Shown: piece after piece, positions 52,556 to 61,422 of the stretch
Layout: each line of letters opens with the position of its first letter
How positions within the stretch are numbered: position 1 is the first letter of the stretch
Assembly: GCF_027213965.1 (NCBI RefSeq)
Contig: NZ_JAPWGX010000002.1
Location: 1-64,000 of the forward strand
From: Maritalea porphyrae
GTDB taxonomy: Bacteria > Pseudomonadota > Alphaproteobacteria > Rhizobiales > Devosiaceae
Reading direction: 5' to 3'
Length of the DNA stretch: 64,000 nucleotides
Program-made: the position numbers and the translations under genes
The notes under the pieces: generated by a model
Database searches by the model: none
The model's input: the letters and a program-made list of their open reading frames with translations, nothing else
Told to the model about the DNA's origin: nothing

Positions 52556-53110
52556 ATGAATTGGATTGACCTGCAGAAAATTTTCGGTGCCGTTTTGGGC
52601 ACATTGCTGTTCATTATGGCGGGCGGCTTCTTGGCAGAAACTGTTTACCACCCAGTCGCGGGAAGTGGCGGCGGTTATACGCTTGAAGCTGCTGACGCTG
52701 GGCATAGCGATGGTGACGGTGCAGAAACAGTGGTGGAAGAAGTTTCTCTTGCAGCTTTGTTGGCAAACGCGGATGCCGCAAGCGGCGAGAAACTCATCAA
52801 AAAATGTACAGCTTGTCATTCATTTGACGAAGGTGGTGCGAACAAGGTTGGACCTGCACTTTACGGTATTGTTGATCGTCCAATTGCTGGTGTTGATGGT
52901 TTTGGGTACTCCGACGTGTTTAACGGCTACAAAGCCGAGGGCAAAGTTTGGTCGTATGATGACCTAAACGCATTCTTGACCAAACCTAAAGACTACGCAC
53001 CAGGTACGAAAATGAGCTTTGCTGGTTTGAAGAAAGAGACAGATCGTGCTGACTTGCTTGCATATTTGCAAACATTGTCTGCTTCACCTGTCGCATTCCC
53101 GACCGAATAA
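52556..53110 (+). CDS. Membrane-anchored cytochrome c (CycM-like)
   Basis: The 184-residue protein has an N-terminal anchor helix (about 10-26, IFGAVLGTLLFIMAGGFLAE), an acidic linker and a class I cytochrome c domain: heme motif CTACH at about 82-86 and axial Met in GTKMSFAGL near 147. CycM-type cytochromes carry electrons between the bc1 complex and terminal oxidases while tethered to the inner membrane. Divergent to pheA, a common Hyphomicrobiales neighbourhood. It ends at a strong terminator. Confidence 0.93.
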   Translation: MNWIDLQKIFGAVLGTLLFIMAGGFLAETVYHPVAGSGGGYTLEAADAGHSDGDGAETVVEEVSLAALLANADAASGEKLIKKCTACHSFDEGGANKVGPALYGIVDRPIAGVDGFGYSDVFNGYKAEGKVWSYDDLNAFLTKPKDYAPGTKMSFAGLKKETDRADLLAYLQTLSASPVAFPTE

Positions 53111-53144
53111 GCCGCTGAACGCAACTAGCGATTAGACGAATTTC

Positions 53145-53176
53145 AAAGGTCGTGCCATAAAGGTGCGGCCTTTTTT
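53145..53176 (+). terminator. Intrinsic terminator after the cytochrome c gene
   Basis: AAAGGTCGTGCC pairs with GGTGCGGCCTTT over 12 base pairs (three of them G-U), loop ATAAA. The T-run 53171-53176 overlaps the stem end and is only 13 bases before the next start codon. Confidence 0.85.
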
Positions 53177-53189
53177 CTTTGGAGTTTTC

Positions 53190-54134
53190 ATGACCTTTTT
53201 GATGCATCTGAGCGACGTGAGTGAACGTGAGTGGGCAAACGCATTTCAAAAGGCTTTGCCAAATCATAAAGTTGTGACGCGGCAGGACCAATATTCGCCA
53301 GTAGAAATTAAATATCTATATGTGTGGAAACCGGAGGCAGATGCCTTTGACGGGTTGGATCATTTGGAAGTGATTTTTTCGCTCGGTGCAGGTGTTGACA
53401 GCATTGTGAAACACCCCAAGTTACCGCGCGGTGTGCCTGTAGTACGTTTTGTAGACGATACACTAACGCAATGTATGAGCGATTACGTCGTCGCCAATGT
53501 TACAATGCATCATCGACAAGCCACGCGCTACAAGCGCGAGCAAGCGCAACGCAAATGGGATCAGTATTATCCGGAGCGTGCGTCGACGATTAATGTTGGC
53601 ATTATGGGGCTTGGCCAGCTGGGCAAAGATGCGGCCCAAAAGCTTTCCATGCTCGGCTATAACGTTGCGGGTTGGTCGCGCAACCCAAAATGCATAGCTG
53701 GGATCGAAGAGTTTTCAGGCACTGCCAAGTTCGATGAGTTTTTATCGCGCACTGATATTTTGGTTTGCCTTTTGCCCCTAACGCCTGAAACACAAGACAT
53801 ATTGTGCATGGAAAACTTTTCTAAGTTGCGGCGCGGGCATTTGCCCGGCGGCCCTTGCATTGTTAATGCTGCGCGCGGCGGCCATCAAAACGAAGATGAT
53901 ATCGTCGCGGCGCTGAAAGGTGGCACATTGGCAGCTGCCAGTCTTGATGTATTCAAAGTTGAACCATTGCCGACCAGCAGCGAATTATGGGCGTTGGATA
54001 ATTGTTACATCACCCCCCACATTGCCGCAATTTCTGGTTTGGAAGCTGGCGTACGCTTGGTCACATCTCAGATTAACAGCTATGAACAATCGGGTGAATT
54101 GAAGCATTTGGTGGACGTAGAGCGCGGTTATTAG
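53190..54134 (+). CDS. D-2-hydroxyacid dehydrogenase (GhrA-like glyoxylate/hydroxypyruvate reductase)
   Basis: The 314-residue NAD(P)-dependent enzyme has the Rossmann motif GLGQLGKDAAQKLSMLGYNV at about 137-156, the Arg in VNAARGG, a Glu in FKVEPLP and the catalytic His in ITPHIAA near residue 279. The N-terminal ILSLGAG-like string (IFSLGAGVDSIV) fits GhrA-type glyoxylate and hydroxypyruvate reductases. ATG 53190 has GGAG 5 bases upstream; the reading frame could begin 9 codons earlier in the terminator stem, which is unlikely. The adjacent terminator raises the question of how it is transcribed. Confidence 0.88.
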   Translation: MTFLMHLSDVSEREWANAFQKALPNHKVVTRQDQYSPVEIKYLYVWKPEADAFDGLDHLEVIFSLGAGVDSIVKHPKLPRGVPVVRFVDDTLTQCMSDYVVANVTMHHRQATRYKREQAQRKWDQYYPERASTINVGIMGLGQLGKDAAQKLSMLGYNVAGWSRNPKCIAGIEEFSGTAKFDEFLSRTDILVCLLPLTPETQDILCMENFSKLRRGHLPGGPCIVNAARGGHQNEDDIVAALKGGTLAAASLDVFKVEPLPTSSELWALDNCYITPHIAAISGLEAGVRLVTSQINSYEQSGELKHLVDVERGY

Positions 54135-54206
54135 AACTGCGCCGACCTGATAGCAACATCAGCCACCGCAACCGCCTTTCATGGCACGGACGCGATGGTA
54201 GATCGG

Positions 54207-54232
54207 GCACCCCCGCCGCTTGACGGAGGTGC
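54207..54232. terminator. Hairpin between convergent genes
   Basis: GCACC-CCCG and CGG-A-GGTGC form a stem of 5+3 pairs around a mismatch, between the convergent dehydrogenase and aminopeptidase genes. No T-run is present. A second small hairpin (CTGAT/ATCAG) lies nearer the dehydrogenase. Confidence 0.4.
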
Positions 54233-54245
54233 TTTGGCGTTGGGA

Positions 54246-55583
54246 TTAGCCGAACCGCTTCTTTAGTGCCAAATAGGCAGCACGTTGTCCCTGTTCGGTG
54301 CCACCAAGTGGTCGGCCGGGGCGCGGCTTATCTGCCCACGCCATCATATCCATATGGCTCCAACTCTTGGTGTTTTTGATAAAACGACGCAAGAAAAGAG
54401 CTGCGGTGATGGCCCCACCGTATCCGCCAAGGGAAACATGGTTCACATCGGCGATTGGCGAAGCGAGCAGCTCATCATAATTGTCCCAAAGCGGCAAGCG
54501 CCACAATGGATCAGACGCGGGAATGCCCTCGGCCATTATTTCATTGGCAAAAGCATCATCATTTGAAAACAATGCCGCGAGTTCTGTGCCAACAGCCACA
54601 CGTGCAGCTCCCGTCAATGTCGCCATATCAATGACGATCTCGGGGCTTTCCTCATCCGCAAGCGACAAAGCGTCAGCCAACACCAAACGGCCTTCAGCAT
54701 CTGTGTTGCCAATTTCTACCGTCATGCCGTTTCGGGATGGCAATACATCACCAGGACGGAACGCATTGCCTGATATGGCATTTTCAACAACGGGTATGAG
54801 AACGCGGAGCCTAACGTTCAGTTTCGCACTCATGATGGCATGCGCCAACCCAAGTACGTTGGCCGAACCGCCCATGTCCTTTTTCATCAAGAGCATGCCA
54901 GCGGCCGGTTTGATGTCCAAACCACCACTGTCAAAAATTACGCCTTTGCCGACCAAAGTAACCTTTGGCGCATCTTCAGCCCCCCAGGTAAAATCAAGTA
55001 AGCGTGGTGCTTGAGCGGAAGCGCGCCCAACCGTATGAATCATTGGGAAATTTTGTTTGAGCAGATCATCGCCAACAATCGAGCGCACGTTGGCGCCATG
55101 TTTTTGTGCGAATTCGCGGATGGTCGCCTCGTAGTTTTCTGGTCCCAAATCATTTGCAGGACGGTTGATCAAATCACGGGCCAGCTCCGCCGCTTCTGCC
55201 ATCAGCGCAACCTCGTTTTTGTCCGCGCCTTCGACATCGCCCAAACTAACTTTGGTCTCGGATTTTTTGAAGTTGGTGAATTGATAGCCACCAAGACGAA
55301 AACCCAACGCTGCTATATCAGGATTATCAAATTCTCCGCGCAAATCGAATTCGCCGTCCTTGAGTTGAGACGCTGCAAGCCCTGTCACCATCGGGTGCGA
55401 TTTTTCGCGCTCACCCATCCCAAAGACATATTGATCAATTTCGCCAGTAGCGGTTGGAACGGCAACAAGTTCCCCTGCTCGCCCCTCAAACTTGCTGGCC
55501 TTGAGCCAATTGGTTTGATTTTCGTTCAATTTAGCAAGTTGGCTCTGATCGCCTTGCCACACGCAGGTGATGGTCTTGGTCAT
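54246..55583 (-). CDS. Leucyl aminopeptidase family protein (M17)
   Basis: The 445-residue zinc/manganese exopeptidase has the M17 active site: GKGVIFDSGGLDIKPAAGML with the catalytic Lys, MKKDMGGSANVLG, and NTDAEGRLVLADAL (metal-binding Asp and Glu plus the catalytic Arg). The N-terminal domain is shorter than in E. coli PepA (503 residues), typical of the alphaproteobacterial subgroup. It releases N-terminal amino acids from peptides in the cytoplasm. A single-gene unit, divergent from tadD. Confidence 0.94.
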   Translation of the reverse strand: MTKTITCVWQGDQSQLAKLNENQTNWLKASKFEGRAGELVAVPTATGEIDQYVFGMGEREKSHPMVTGLAASQLKDGEFDLRGEFDNPDIAALGFRLGGYQFTNFKKSETKVSLGDVEGADKNEVALMAEAAELARDLINRPANDLGPENYEATIREFAQKHGANVRSIVGDDLLKQNFPMIHTVGRASAQAPRLLDFTWGAEDAPKVTLVGKGVIFDSGGLDIKPAAGMLLMKKDMGGSANVLGLAHAIMSAKLNVRLRVLIPVVENAISGNAFRPGDVLPSRNGMTVEIGNTDAEGRLVLADALSLADEESPEIVIDMATLTGAARVAVGTELAALFSNDDAFANEIMAEGIPASDPLWRLPLWDNYDELLASPIADVNHVSLGGYGGAITAALFLRRFIKNTKSWSHMDMMAWADKPRPGRPLGGTEQGQRAAYLALKKRFG

Positions 55584-55745
55584 GATATCCCGTCTTGTTT
55601 TTTGATTTGTGGTTCAGAAATATCGCGCATTTGAGTGCTTTGCAAATGGTTCTGCTCGATCGTTTTAACCGCCTGTTAGGGTTAATGATTTATTGAAATT
55701 AGGAGCTTGCCTAGAACGGGTCATGCGCCATTTGGAGAAATTTCT

Positions 55746-56528
55746 GTGCAGTTTCATCGCTCCATCCCCTTCAAACAGTTTCGCACGCTTGCGCTGGCCG
55801 GCGTTGCCGCGATAGCGCTAAATGCATGTGCAGCCAGCCGTGGCGGCAGCGAAATTCGCACACCTGATTTTTCAGCGCTTACACAGGTGCAAAAACAAGC
55901 AGCAGTTCAAGATTTTGCACAGAAGTACCAGAACAAGCCACGTGATATACGCATTGCCATTTATTACGCAGCAGCCCTTCGCGCCGCTGGCCAGCCAGGT
56001 CAGGCTGTGTCGGTGCTTGAACGCACGCGCACTGAGCACCCCCGTAGCAGAGATGTAGCATTGGCCTATGCAAAGGCGCTGGCGTCCAATGGTCAGTTCA
56101 ACCAAGCGCTGAACATCATTGATATGGCCATTCGTGTTGAAGCGCCACACTGGAACAGCTTGAGCGTTAAAGGTGCAATCCTTGACCAAATGGGGCGCAA
56201 CGCGGAAGCGCGCGACCTATATCAACAAGCAATGGTGACAGCACCAAACGAAGCCGGTCTACATGCCAATATGGGACTTTCCTATGCCATGACCGGAGAT
56301 TTGGTGCAGGCTGAGAAGTATTTGCGCAAAGCAAAAGGCCTGCCGGGTGCGACCGGACGCATTCGACAAAACCTCGCGTTGGTTATTGGGCTACAAGGGC
56401 GTTTTGATGAAGCTCGCGCAATTTATGCAGCAGAGCTTACACCCGAGGTCGTTGAGAGCAATATGGCCTATATCCGGGCCTTACTGACACAACAGAACAA
56501 GTGGGATCTAATCAAAGGCAAGAAATAG
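55746..56528 (+). CDS. tadD: Tad pilus TPR lipoprotein TadD
   Basis: This 260-residue protein has a lipoprotein signal (TLALAGVAAIALNAC, lipobox LNAC) and about five tetratricopeptide repeats at 60-240. It matches TadD, the TPR lipoprotein needed for Flp pilus secretion. The start GTG 55746 has GGAG 8 bases upstream; a TTG at 55707 overlaps its own site. The gene lies on the plus strand and converges on tadC, separated by a strong terminator, so it is regulated apart from the main operon. Confidence 0.88.
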   Translation: MQFHRSIPFKQFRTLALAGVAAIALNACAASRGGSEIRTPDFSALTQVQKQAAVQDFAQKYQNKPRDIRIAIYYAAALRAAGQPGQAVSVLERTRTEHPRSRDVALAYAKALASNGQFNQALNIIDMAIRVEAPHWNSLSVKGAILDQMGRNAEARDLYQQAMVTAPNEAGLHANMGLSYAMTGDLVQAEKYLRKAKGLPGATGRIRQNLALVIGLQGRFDEARAIYAAELTPEVVESNMAYIRALLTQQNKWDLIKGKK

Positions 56529-56554
56529 TCCTAGCTGATCTCTGATAGAAATTT

Positions 56555-56593
56555 AAAACGCCCGATTCCGTAGATTACGAAATCGGGCGTTTT
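56555..56593. terminator. Bidirectional intrinsic terminator between tadD and tadC
   Basis: AAAACGCCCGATT and AATCGGGCGTTTT form a perfect 13-base-pair stem, and the loop region adds CGTA/TACG. A-runs and T-runs stand on both sides, so it can end transcripts from both strands. Confidence 0.9.
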
Positions 56594-56629
56594 GCATCTG
56601 ATCTGCAGGTTGAACGCAGTCGCATGGGC

Positions 56630-57610
56630 CTAGTTCGGGCCATTCACCGCAAATGCAGTCAGCAGTGCAGGCGTCATGATCATGATAAACAGCACTGGCA
56701 AGAAGAATAGGATCAGTGGCACGGTTAGCTTTGGCGGCAGGGCAGCGGCCTTTTGTTCAGCAGCCATCATACGCATTTCCCGACCCTCTTCGGCCATGAC
56801 CCGCAATGAACTGCCAACTGAAGTACCATATTTGTCAGACTGAATAAGTGCCGTCATCACCGATTTCACTTCGTCCAAGCCTGTTCGTTGCGCCATATTG
56901 TCGAACGCGCGTGAACGTTTGTCCAGAAACGACAATTCAGCTGTCGTTAGTGTCAACTCTTCGCCCAACTCTTCACTCTGCGTAGAAATCTCTTTCGCCA
57001 CTTTGGCAAATGCATGTTCGATCGACATGCCGCTTTCTACACACAATAGCAACAAATCAAGACAGTCAGACCAAGCGCTGCGAATAGATTGTTGGCGCTT
57101 TGTGGTTTTGTTTTTCAACAAAATCACAGGCAAATATGAGGAAACAATGCCCACACCTATAGCATAGGTGATGGACATGAAGAGAGGGCCTTCTTTATTG
57201 AAGATAAAAACGAAATACAAAAGCGAAAAAACGGTCATGCCGATCGGCACCACAAAACGCAAGAACACGAATGTGGTAATTGCCGCAGGCCCACGATAAC
57301 CAGCACGTGCCAAATTTAGCGCTGTTTTGTCGTCGGCAAATGCTTTTTTCAGCGAGAAGCGCTCCACAATGTTTTTGACAGTATTCGAATTGTCCGCAAT
57401 CCGGCGCGCATGCTTGTCTTCGCCGCGCAAGCGGGAAATCTCTTCCACGCGCAAACGTTCGCGTTCCACCGCAACTTTTTTGATGCGTGACTTCATATCC
57501 TTGTTGTCAGAGAATTGCGCACCGAACGTGAACACAATCGCTGCAACAGAAACAGCCGCAAGGACTGAAACGATAAAGTCTGAACTGGTAACAAGGCCTA
57601 CGAAATCCAT
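56630..57610 (-). CDS. tadC: Tad pilus inner-membrane platform protein TadC
   Basis: The 326-residue protein has a GspF/T2SF domain (about 160-290, including LLLLCVESGMSIEHAFAKVA) and three or four membrane helices, the last near 300-320. With TadB it forms the platform on which the CpaF ATPase works to assemble or retract pili. It is the final gene of the operon, 30 bases after tadB. Confidence 0.95.
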   Translation of the reverse strand: MDFVGLVTSSDFIVSVLAAVSVAAIVFTFGAQFSDNKDMKSRIKKVAVERERLRVEEISRLRGEDKHARRIADNSNTVKNIVERFSLKKAFADDKTALNLARAGYRGPAAITTFVFLRFVVPIGMTVFSLLYFVFIFNKEGPLFMSITYAIGVGIVSSYLPVILLKNKTTKRQQSIRSAWSDCLDLLLLCVESGMSIEHAFAKVAKEISTQSEELGEELTLTTAELSFLDKRSRAFDNMAQRTGLDEVKSVMTALIQSDKYGTSVGSSLRVMAEEGREMRMMAAEQKAAALPPKLTVPLILFFLPVLFIMIMTPALLTAFAVNGPN

Positions 57611-57640
57611 TGGAAATCCTTACTCAATTCGCGCAACATT

Positions 57641-58621
57641 CTAATAATCAAACTGAATCATTTTGTGCATAACGAACACACCGAAAGACATCATGATTGC
57701 AGCGATGCCCAGAAACATATTGCCCGTGGGCGTTGAGAACAGGGGAACCATATAGGTCGGGCTGACCAAGGAGATCAGAATCGAGACCACAAATGGGAGT
57801 GACCCAATAATACCCGCAGAGGCTTTGGCTTCTGAAGAAACAGCCTTCACCTTTGCCTTCATTTTTTTACGATTACGCAAAACGGTTGCCAAGTTCCCAA
57901 GCGCCTCTGACAGGTTACCGCCAGATTGCTGTTGCACGGTGATCACCACAACGAAAAAGTTTACTTCAGCAATAGGCAGCCGTTCAAACAAAATTGGTAC
58001 CGCTTCGGCGACGTTTTTACCCACTGCCTGCTGTTCAATGATGCGCGTAAATTCTGTTTTCACGGGCTCTTTTGATTCACTCGCGACAACTTTCATCGAT
58101 TCATTCAGCGGCATACCTGCTTTAACACCACGCACAATGGATTCAACGGCGTTAGGAAACTCGTCAAGGAACTTAGTTTGATACTTTCTGGTGCGTTGCT
58201 TGACGTACCACATTGGCACCACATAGGTGCCAGCTGCGCCAAAAATGGTGGCAAACAAAAGTGGCACACCCAACATCCAAGTTAGCAAGAACACCATTGC
58301 GCCAAAAATCATAGAATTGCGCCAAAAACCTCCAACAGTTATCCGCATACCTGCGTGTGCGAGGCGCTTTTTAAGCGAGACTTTCTTATTCTTTTTATTC
58401 TGCTCGCTCTGTGCGTCCAGAATGTCTTGCAAGGACTTGCGACGTTCATTGCGCGCTTTTGTTGGATCAACACGATTCTTTCGGCCTTGAGTGCGTTCGC
58501 CAACGGTCAGTGCCTTGATGCGTTTGTTGGTGCGACCACCGCCCACAACGCCGGGCACAAACGCCAAACCAACAGCCCCCAGGGCAACGAATGTCAGCAA
58601 TATCAGAACAAAAGGTGGCAT
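57641..58621 (-). CDS. tadB: Tad pilus inner-membrane platform protein TadB
   Basis: TadB shares the T2SF fold with TadC: FPNAVESIVRGVKAGMPLNESM at about 150-172 and QQQSGGNLSEALGNLATVLR near 230. The N-terminus has a helix (ILLTFVALGAVGLAFVPGVV) followed by a long basic cytoplasmic segment; length is 326 residues. It follows cpaF by 3 bases. Confidence 0.95.
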   Translation of the reverse strand: MPPFVLILLTFVALGAVGLAFVPGVVGGGRTNKRIKALTVGERTQGRKNRVDPTKARNERRKSLQDILDAQSEQNKKNKKVSLKKRLAHAGMRITVGGFWRNSMIFGAMVFLLTWMLGVPLLFATIFGAAGTYVVPMWYVKQRTRKYQTKFLDEFPNAVESIVRGVKAGMPLNESMKVVASESKEPVKTEFTRIIEQQAVGKNVAEAVPILFERLPIAEVNFFVVVITVQQQSGGNLSEALGNLATVLRNRKKMKAKVKAVSSEAKASAGIIGSLPFVVSILISLVSPTYMVPLFSTPTGNMFLGIAAIMMSFGVFVMHKMIQFDY

Positions 58622-58624
58622 TGG

Positions 58625-60106
58625 CTAGGCCGCTCCAGCTTCTTCGGCGTTGGCACGTTCCAGCGCCTCAACCAAGTTCAACTCTTCGCCATAATAGCGC
58701 GCACGTTCCGCGAATTTTGGTTTGGTGATACCCGTAGAGCGGTGACGTCCAATGAGATCGCCATTGGCATCTTCACCAAGAATATCATAGACGAAAATGT
58801 CTTGGGTAACGATCACATCGCCTTCCATGCCCATGATTTCAGAAACATGGGTTATTCGACGGGAGCCATCACGCAAGCGGGCGGCTTGAACAACCACATC
58901 AACCGAGGACACGATCATTTCGCGAATTGTTCTTGAAGGCAATGAATAGCCGCCCATCGTGATCATGGATTCAAGACGGGATAGGCCTTCACGTGGAGAG
59001 TTAGCGTGCAATGTACCCATGGACCCATCGTGACCGGTGTTCATGGCTTGGAGCAAATCGAATGCCTCTGGACCACGCACCTCACCCACGATGATGCGTT
59101 CAGGGCGCATACGCAGACAGTTTTTAACCAAATCACGCATGGTGATTTCGCCTTCACCTTCAAGGTTTGGCGGACGGGTTTCAAGGCGAACAACGTGCGG
59201 CTGTTGCAGTTGCAGTTCAGCACTATCTTCACACGTAATGATCCGTTCGTCGGATTCAATAAAGGCAGTCAAACAGTTCAGCAATGTTGTTTTACCTGAA
59301 CCCGTTCCCCCTGAAATCAAAACATTTGCGCGAACTTTGCCCAAGATTTGCAGAATTTCTGCGCCGTCGGGCGAGATCGATCCAAACTTGACCAGTTGAT
59401 CTAGGGTGAGTTTGTCTTTCTTAAATTTACGAATGGTGAGAGCCGCGCCATCGATTGACAGCGGTGGCCCAATTACGTTTACCCGCGATCCATCTGGCAG
59501 ACGCGCATCACAGATCGGGCTGCTTTCATCAACGCGTCGACCGACTTGGCTCACAATGCGTTGGCACACGTTCATCAGGTGAGCGTTATCGCGGAAACGA
59601 ACGTTGGTAAGGCGAACCTTGCCGTCCACCTCGATATAAGTGGTTGCAGCGCCATTGACCATAATGTCGGCGATATCGTCGCGCGCGAGAAGTGGCTCCA
59701 GCGGACCATAACCCAACACGTCATTGCAGATGTCTTCCAACAGGTCTTCCTGCTCAGAAATCGACATTACAATAGATTTCAGAGCGATGATCTCGGAGAC
59801 AATGTCGCGAATTTCTTCGCGTGCAGACTCAATCTCCATCGTTGCCAATTGGCTAAGATCGATACTGTCGATCAGCGCATTGAACACAGAAGACTTGGTT
59901 TTGAAATATTCTGAATCCGCATCACGGCTTTTGATGTCGCTATTAACATCCATTACCGGTTCGGCTTGCACGCGAGGCGCTTTTTTGGGCGTCGTTGATG
60001 CAGGTGCCGCGACGGCTGGCTTTGGTTTTGGGGCAGCAACAGGCTGCGGCTTAGCCGGCGCCGCGCCATTTGTATTTCCCCCAAAGCTTGTGCGTTTCCC
60101 GAACAT
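58625..60106 (-). CDS. cpaF: Pilus assembly ATPase CpaF/TadA
   Basis: The 493-residue secretion ATPase has Walker [12 protein letters not shown] near 270, the Asp box [13 protein letters not shown], Walker [20 protein letters not shown] with Glu, and the His box with [13 protein letters not shown]. The N-terminal 60 residues are Pro/Ala-rich and disordered. It powers both extension and retraction of Tad pili. It lies 27 bases after cpaE. Confidence 0.97.
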   Translation of the reverse strand: MFGKRTSFGGNTNGAAPAKPQPVAAPKPKPAVAAPASTTPKKAPRVQAEPVMDVNSDIKSRDADSEYFKTKSSVFNALIDSIDLSQLATMEIESAREEIRDIVSEIIALKSIVMSISEQEDLLEDICNDVLGYGPLEPLLARDDIADIMVNGAATTYIEVDGKVRLTNVRFRDNAHLMNVCQRIVSQVGRRVDESSPICDARLPDGSRVNVIGPPLSIDGAALTIRKFKKDKLTLDQLVKFGSISPDGAEILQILGKVRANVLISGGTGSGKTTLLNCLTAFIESDERIITCEDSAELQLQQPHVVRLETRPPNLEGEGEITMRDLVKNCLRMRPERIIVGEVRGPEAFDLLQAMNTGHDGSMGTLHANSPREGLSRLESMITMGGYSLPSRTIREMIVSSVDVVVQAARLRDGSRRITHVSEIMGMEGDVIVTQDIFVYDILGEDANGDLIGRHRSTGITKPKFAERARYYGEELNLVEALERANAEEAGAA

Positions 60107-60133
60107 AAAAAACCTTACTCAATGATTTCAGTG

Positions 60134-61393
60134 CTAAGCGAGCTTCAACTTTCTCAACAAACCCGGTATGACGCCGCCTTGCTGAGTGCCACCTTGGTCA
60201 GATCTGCCGGTTGTCTTAAGCGCCAGATTGGTGAAGATCTCATTGATCTTGTGAGAGGCGTTGATCTCTGCGATCATTTGCCCATTATTTGCTGCGGAAC
60301 CGAAAAGTGCTGGGTCAAATTGAATTTGGCCAAAGCACTCTGCGTCAATTGAAGTGCCAAATTCGTTGGCCGCAATTTCTGGCCGTTTTGGCACACCAAC
60401 TTTGTTCAACATTAGAATTGGCTCAGACTCATCGGGACGTAGTTCTTTTAGCTTGTCCAGAATTGTCTTGGTGTTGCGCAAATTCGCGAGATCCGGTTCG
60501 GCAACAACGACAATTTCGTCAACAGTTGAAAGCGTATGGCGTATCCAAGCGTTCCACGCGTGGGGCAGATCCAAAACGACTAATGGCACATTGTTCTGGC
60601 AAATCTCGACGATTTGCTCAAATGAGCGCTCCTCGAAGTCATAGTCACGGTCCAATGTGCCCGGTGCTGTGAGTAAGTTCACATGATTGGCGCATTTGGA
60701 CATCAAACGGTCAATGACCACATCATCCACAACGTCTTTTGAGAATACCGCATCGGCCAAACCGTGTGGCGGCTCTTGATTGAAATTTAGACCCGCGGTG
60801 CCAAACGGTAGGTCCATATCAAGGATCAAGACATCGCGGCGCACGGTTTGTGAAATTGCCCAAGCCGTATTGTGCGCAATAGTGGACGAACCTGCGCCGC
60901 CTTTTGCAGACATAAATGCAATGGTTCTGCCGATTGGCGCTGAACTCTCTGAGGCAAATTGTTCAGCAATGGTGTCAACCAAGACTGAACTCTCAATTGG
61001 CATAACCAGATACTCAGAAACGCCAAACCTTATCAGCTTGCGATAGAGTTCTACGTCGTTTTGATGACCAATGACGACCACGCGTGTAGATGCATCACAT
61101 ACCCCAGCAAGTTCGTTCAAACTGTCAATCAACTCATGCGCGGCGAGCGAGGATTCAAGGATTATTAGGTTGGGCGTGGGGTTGACCCGATAGATCTCAA
61201 TGGCTGCGCTAATGCCGCCATTGTGGGTCGTTAGCGCCACCTTATTCATCCGGCGGTCTGATGCTGCTTGCTCGATCATTTGTGCGGTTTTCGCATTTTC
61301 ACAAAACGCTTGTATTGTGATGTGCGGAACTAGACGCGCGCCAGCAATTGACGTGGCCTCTACACCGTTCGGATCGCTGTCATATTCACTCAT
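60134..61393 (-). CDS. cpaE: Pilus localisation protein CpaE/TadZ
   Basis: In this 419-residue protein residues 1-150 form an atypical receiver-like domain, followed by a MinD/ParA ATPase domain with deviant P-loop SAKGGAGSSTIAHNTAW (near 163-180): the signature Lys is present but the second Lys position is Ser, as in other CpaE proteins. CpaE places the pilus machinery at the pole. It starts 30 bases after cpaC, with no cpaD between them. Confidence 0.94.
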   Translation of the reverse strand: MSEYDSDPNGVEATSIAGARLVPHITIQAFCENAKTAQMIEQAASDRRMNKVALTTHNGGISAAIEIYRVNPTPNLIILESSLAAHELIDSLNELAGVCDASTRVVVIGHQNDVELYRKLIRFGVSEYLVMPIESSVLVDTIAEQFASESSAPIGRTIAFMSAKGGAGSSTIAHNTAWAISQTVRRDVLILDMDLPFGTAGLNFNQEPPHGLADAVFSKDVVDDVVIDRLMSKCANHVNLLTAPGTLDRDYDFEERSFEQIVEICQNNVPLVVLDLPHAWNAWIRHTLSTVDEIVVVAEPDLANLRNTKTILDKLKELRPDESEPILMLNKVGVPKRPEIAANEFGTSIDAECFGQIQFDPALFGSAANNGQMIAEINASHKINEIFTNLALKTTGRSDQGGTQQGGVIPGLLRKLKLA

Positions 61394-61422
61394 TAAAACA
61401 CTCCAAATTCAATCCGAATTTA

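Noticed and set aside
54160-54245. In-frame extension of 28 codons after the aminopeptidase stop, ending in a Gly-Cys-rich tail (KGGCGG)
   Set aside because: An open stretch of this length is expected by chance about one time in four, and nothing indicates stop readthrough.
60134-61393. CpaE P-loop lacking the second Lys taken as inactivation
   Set aside because: The change is usual in the CpaE/TadZ family.
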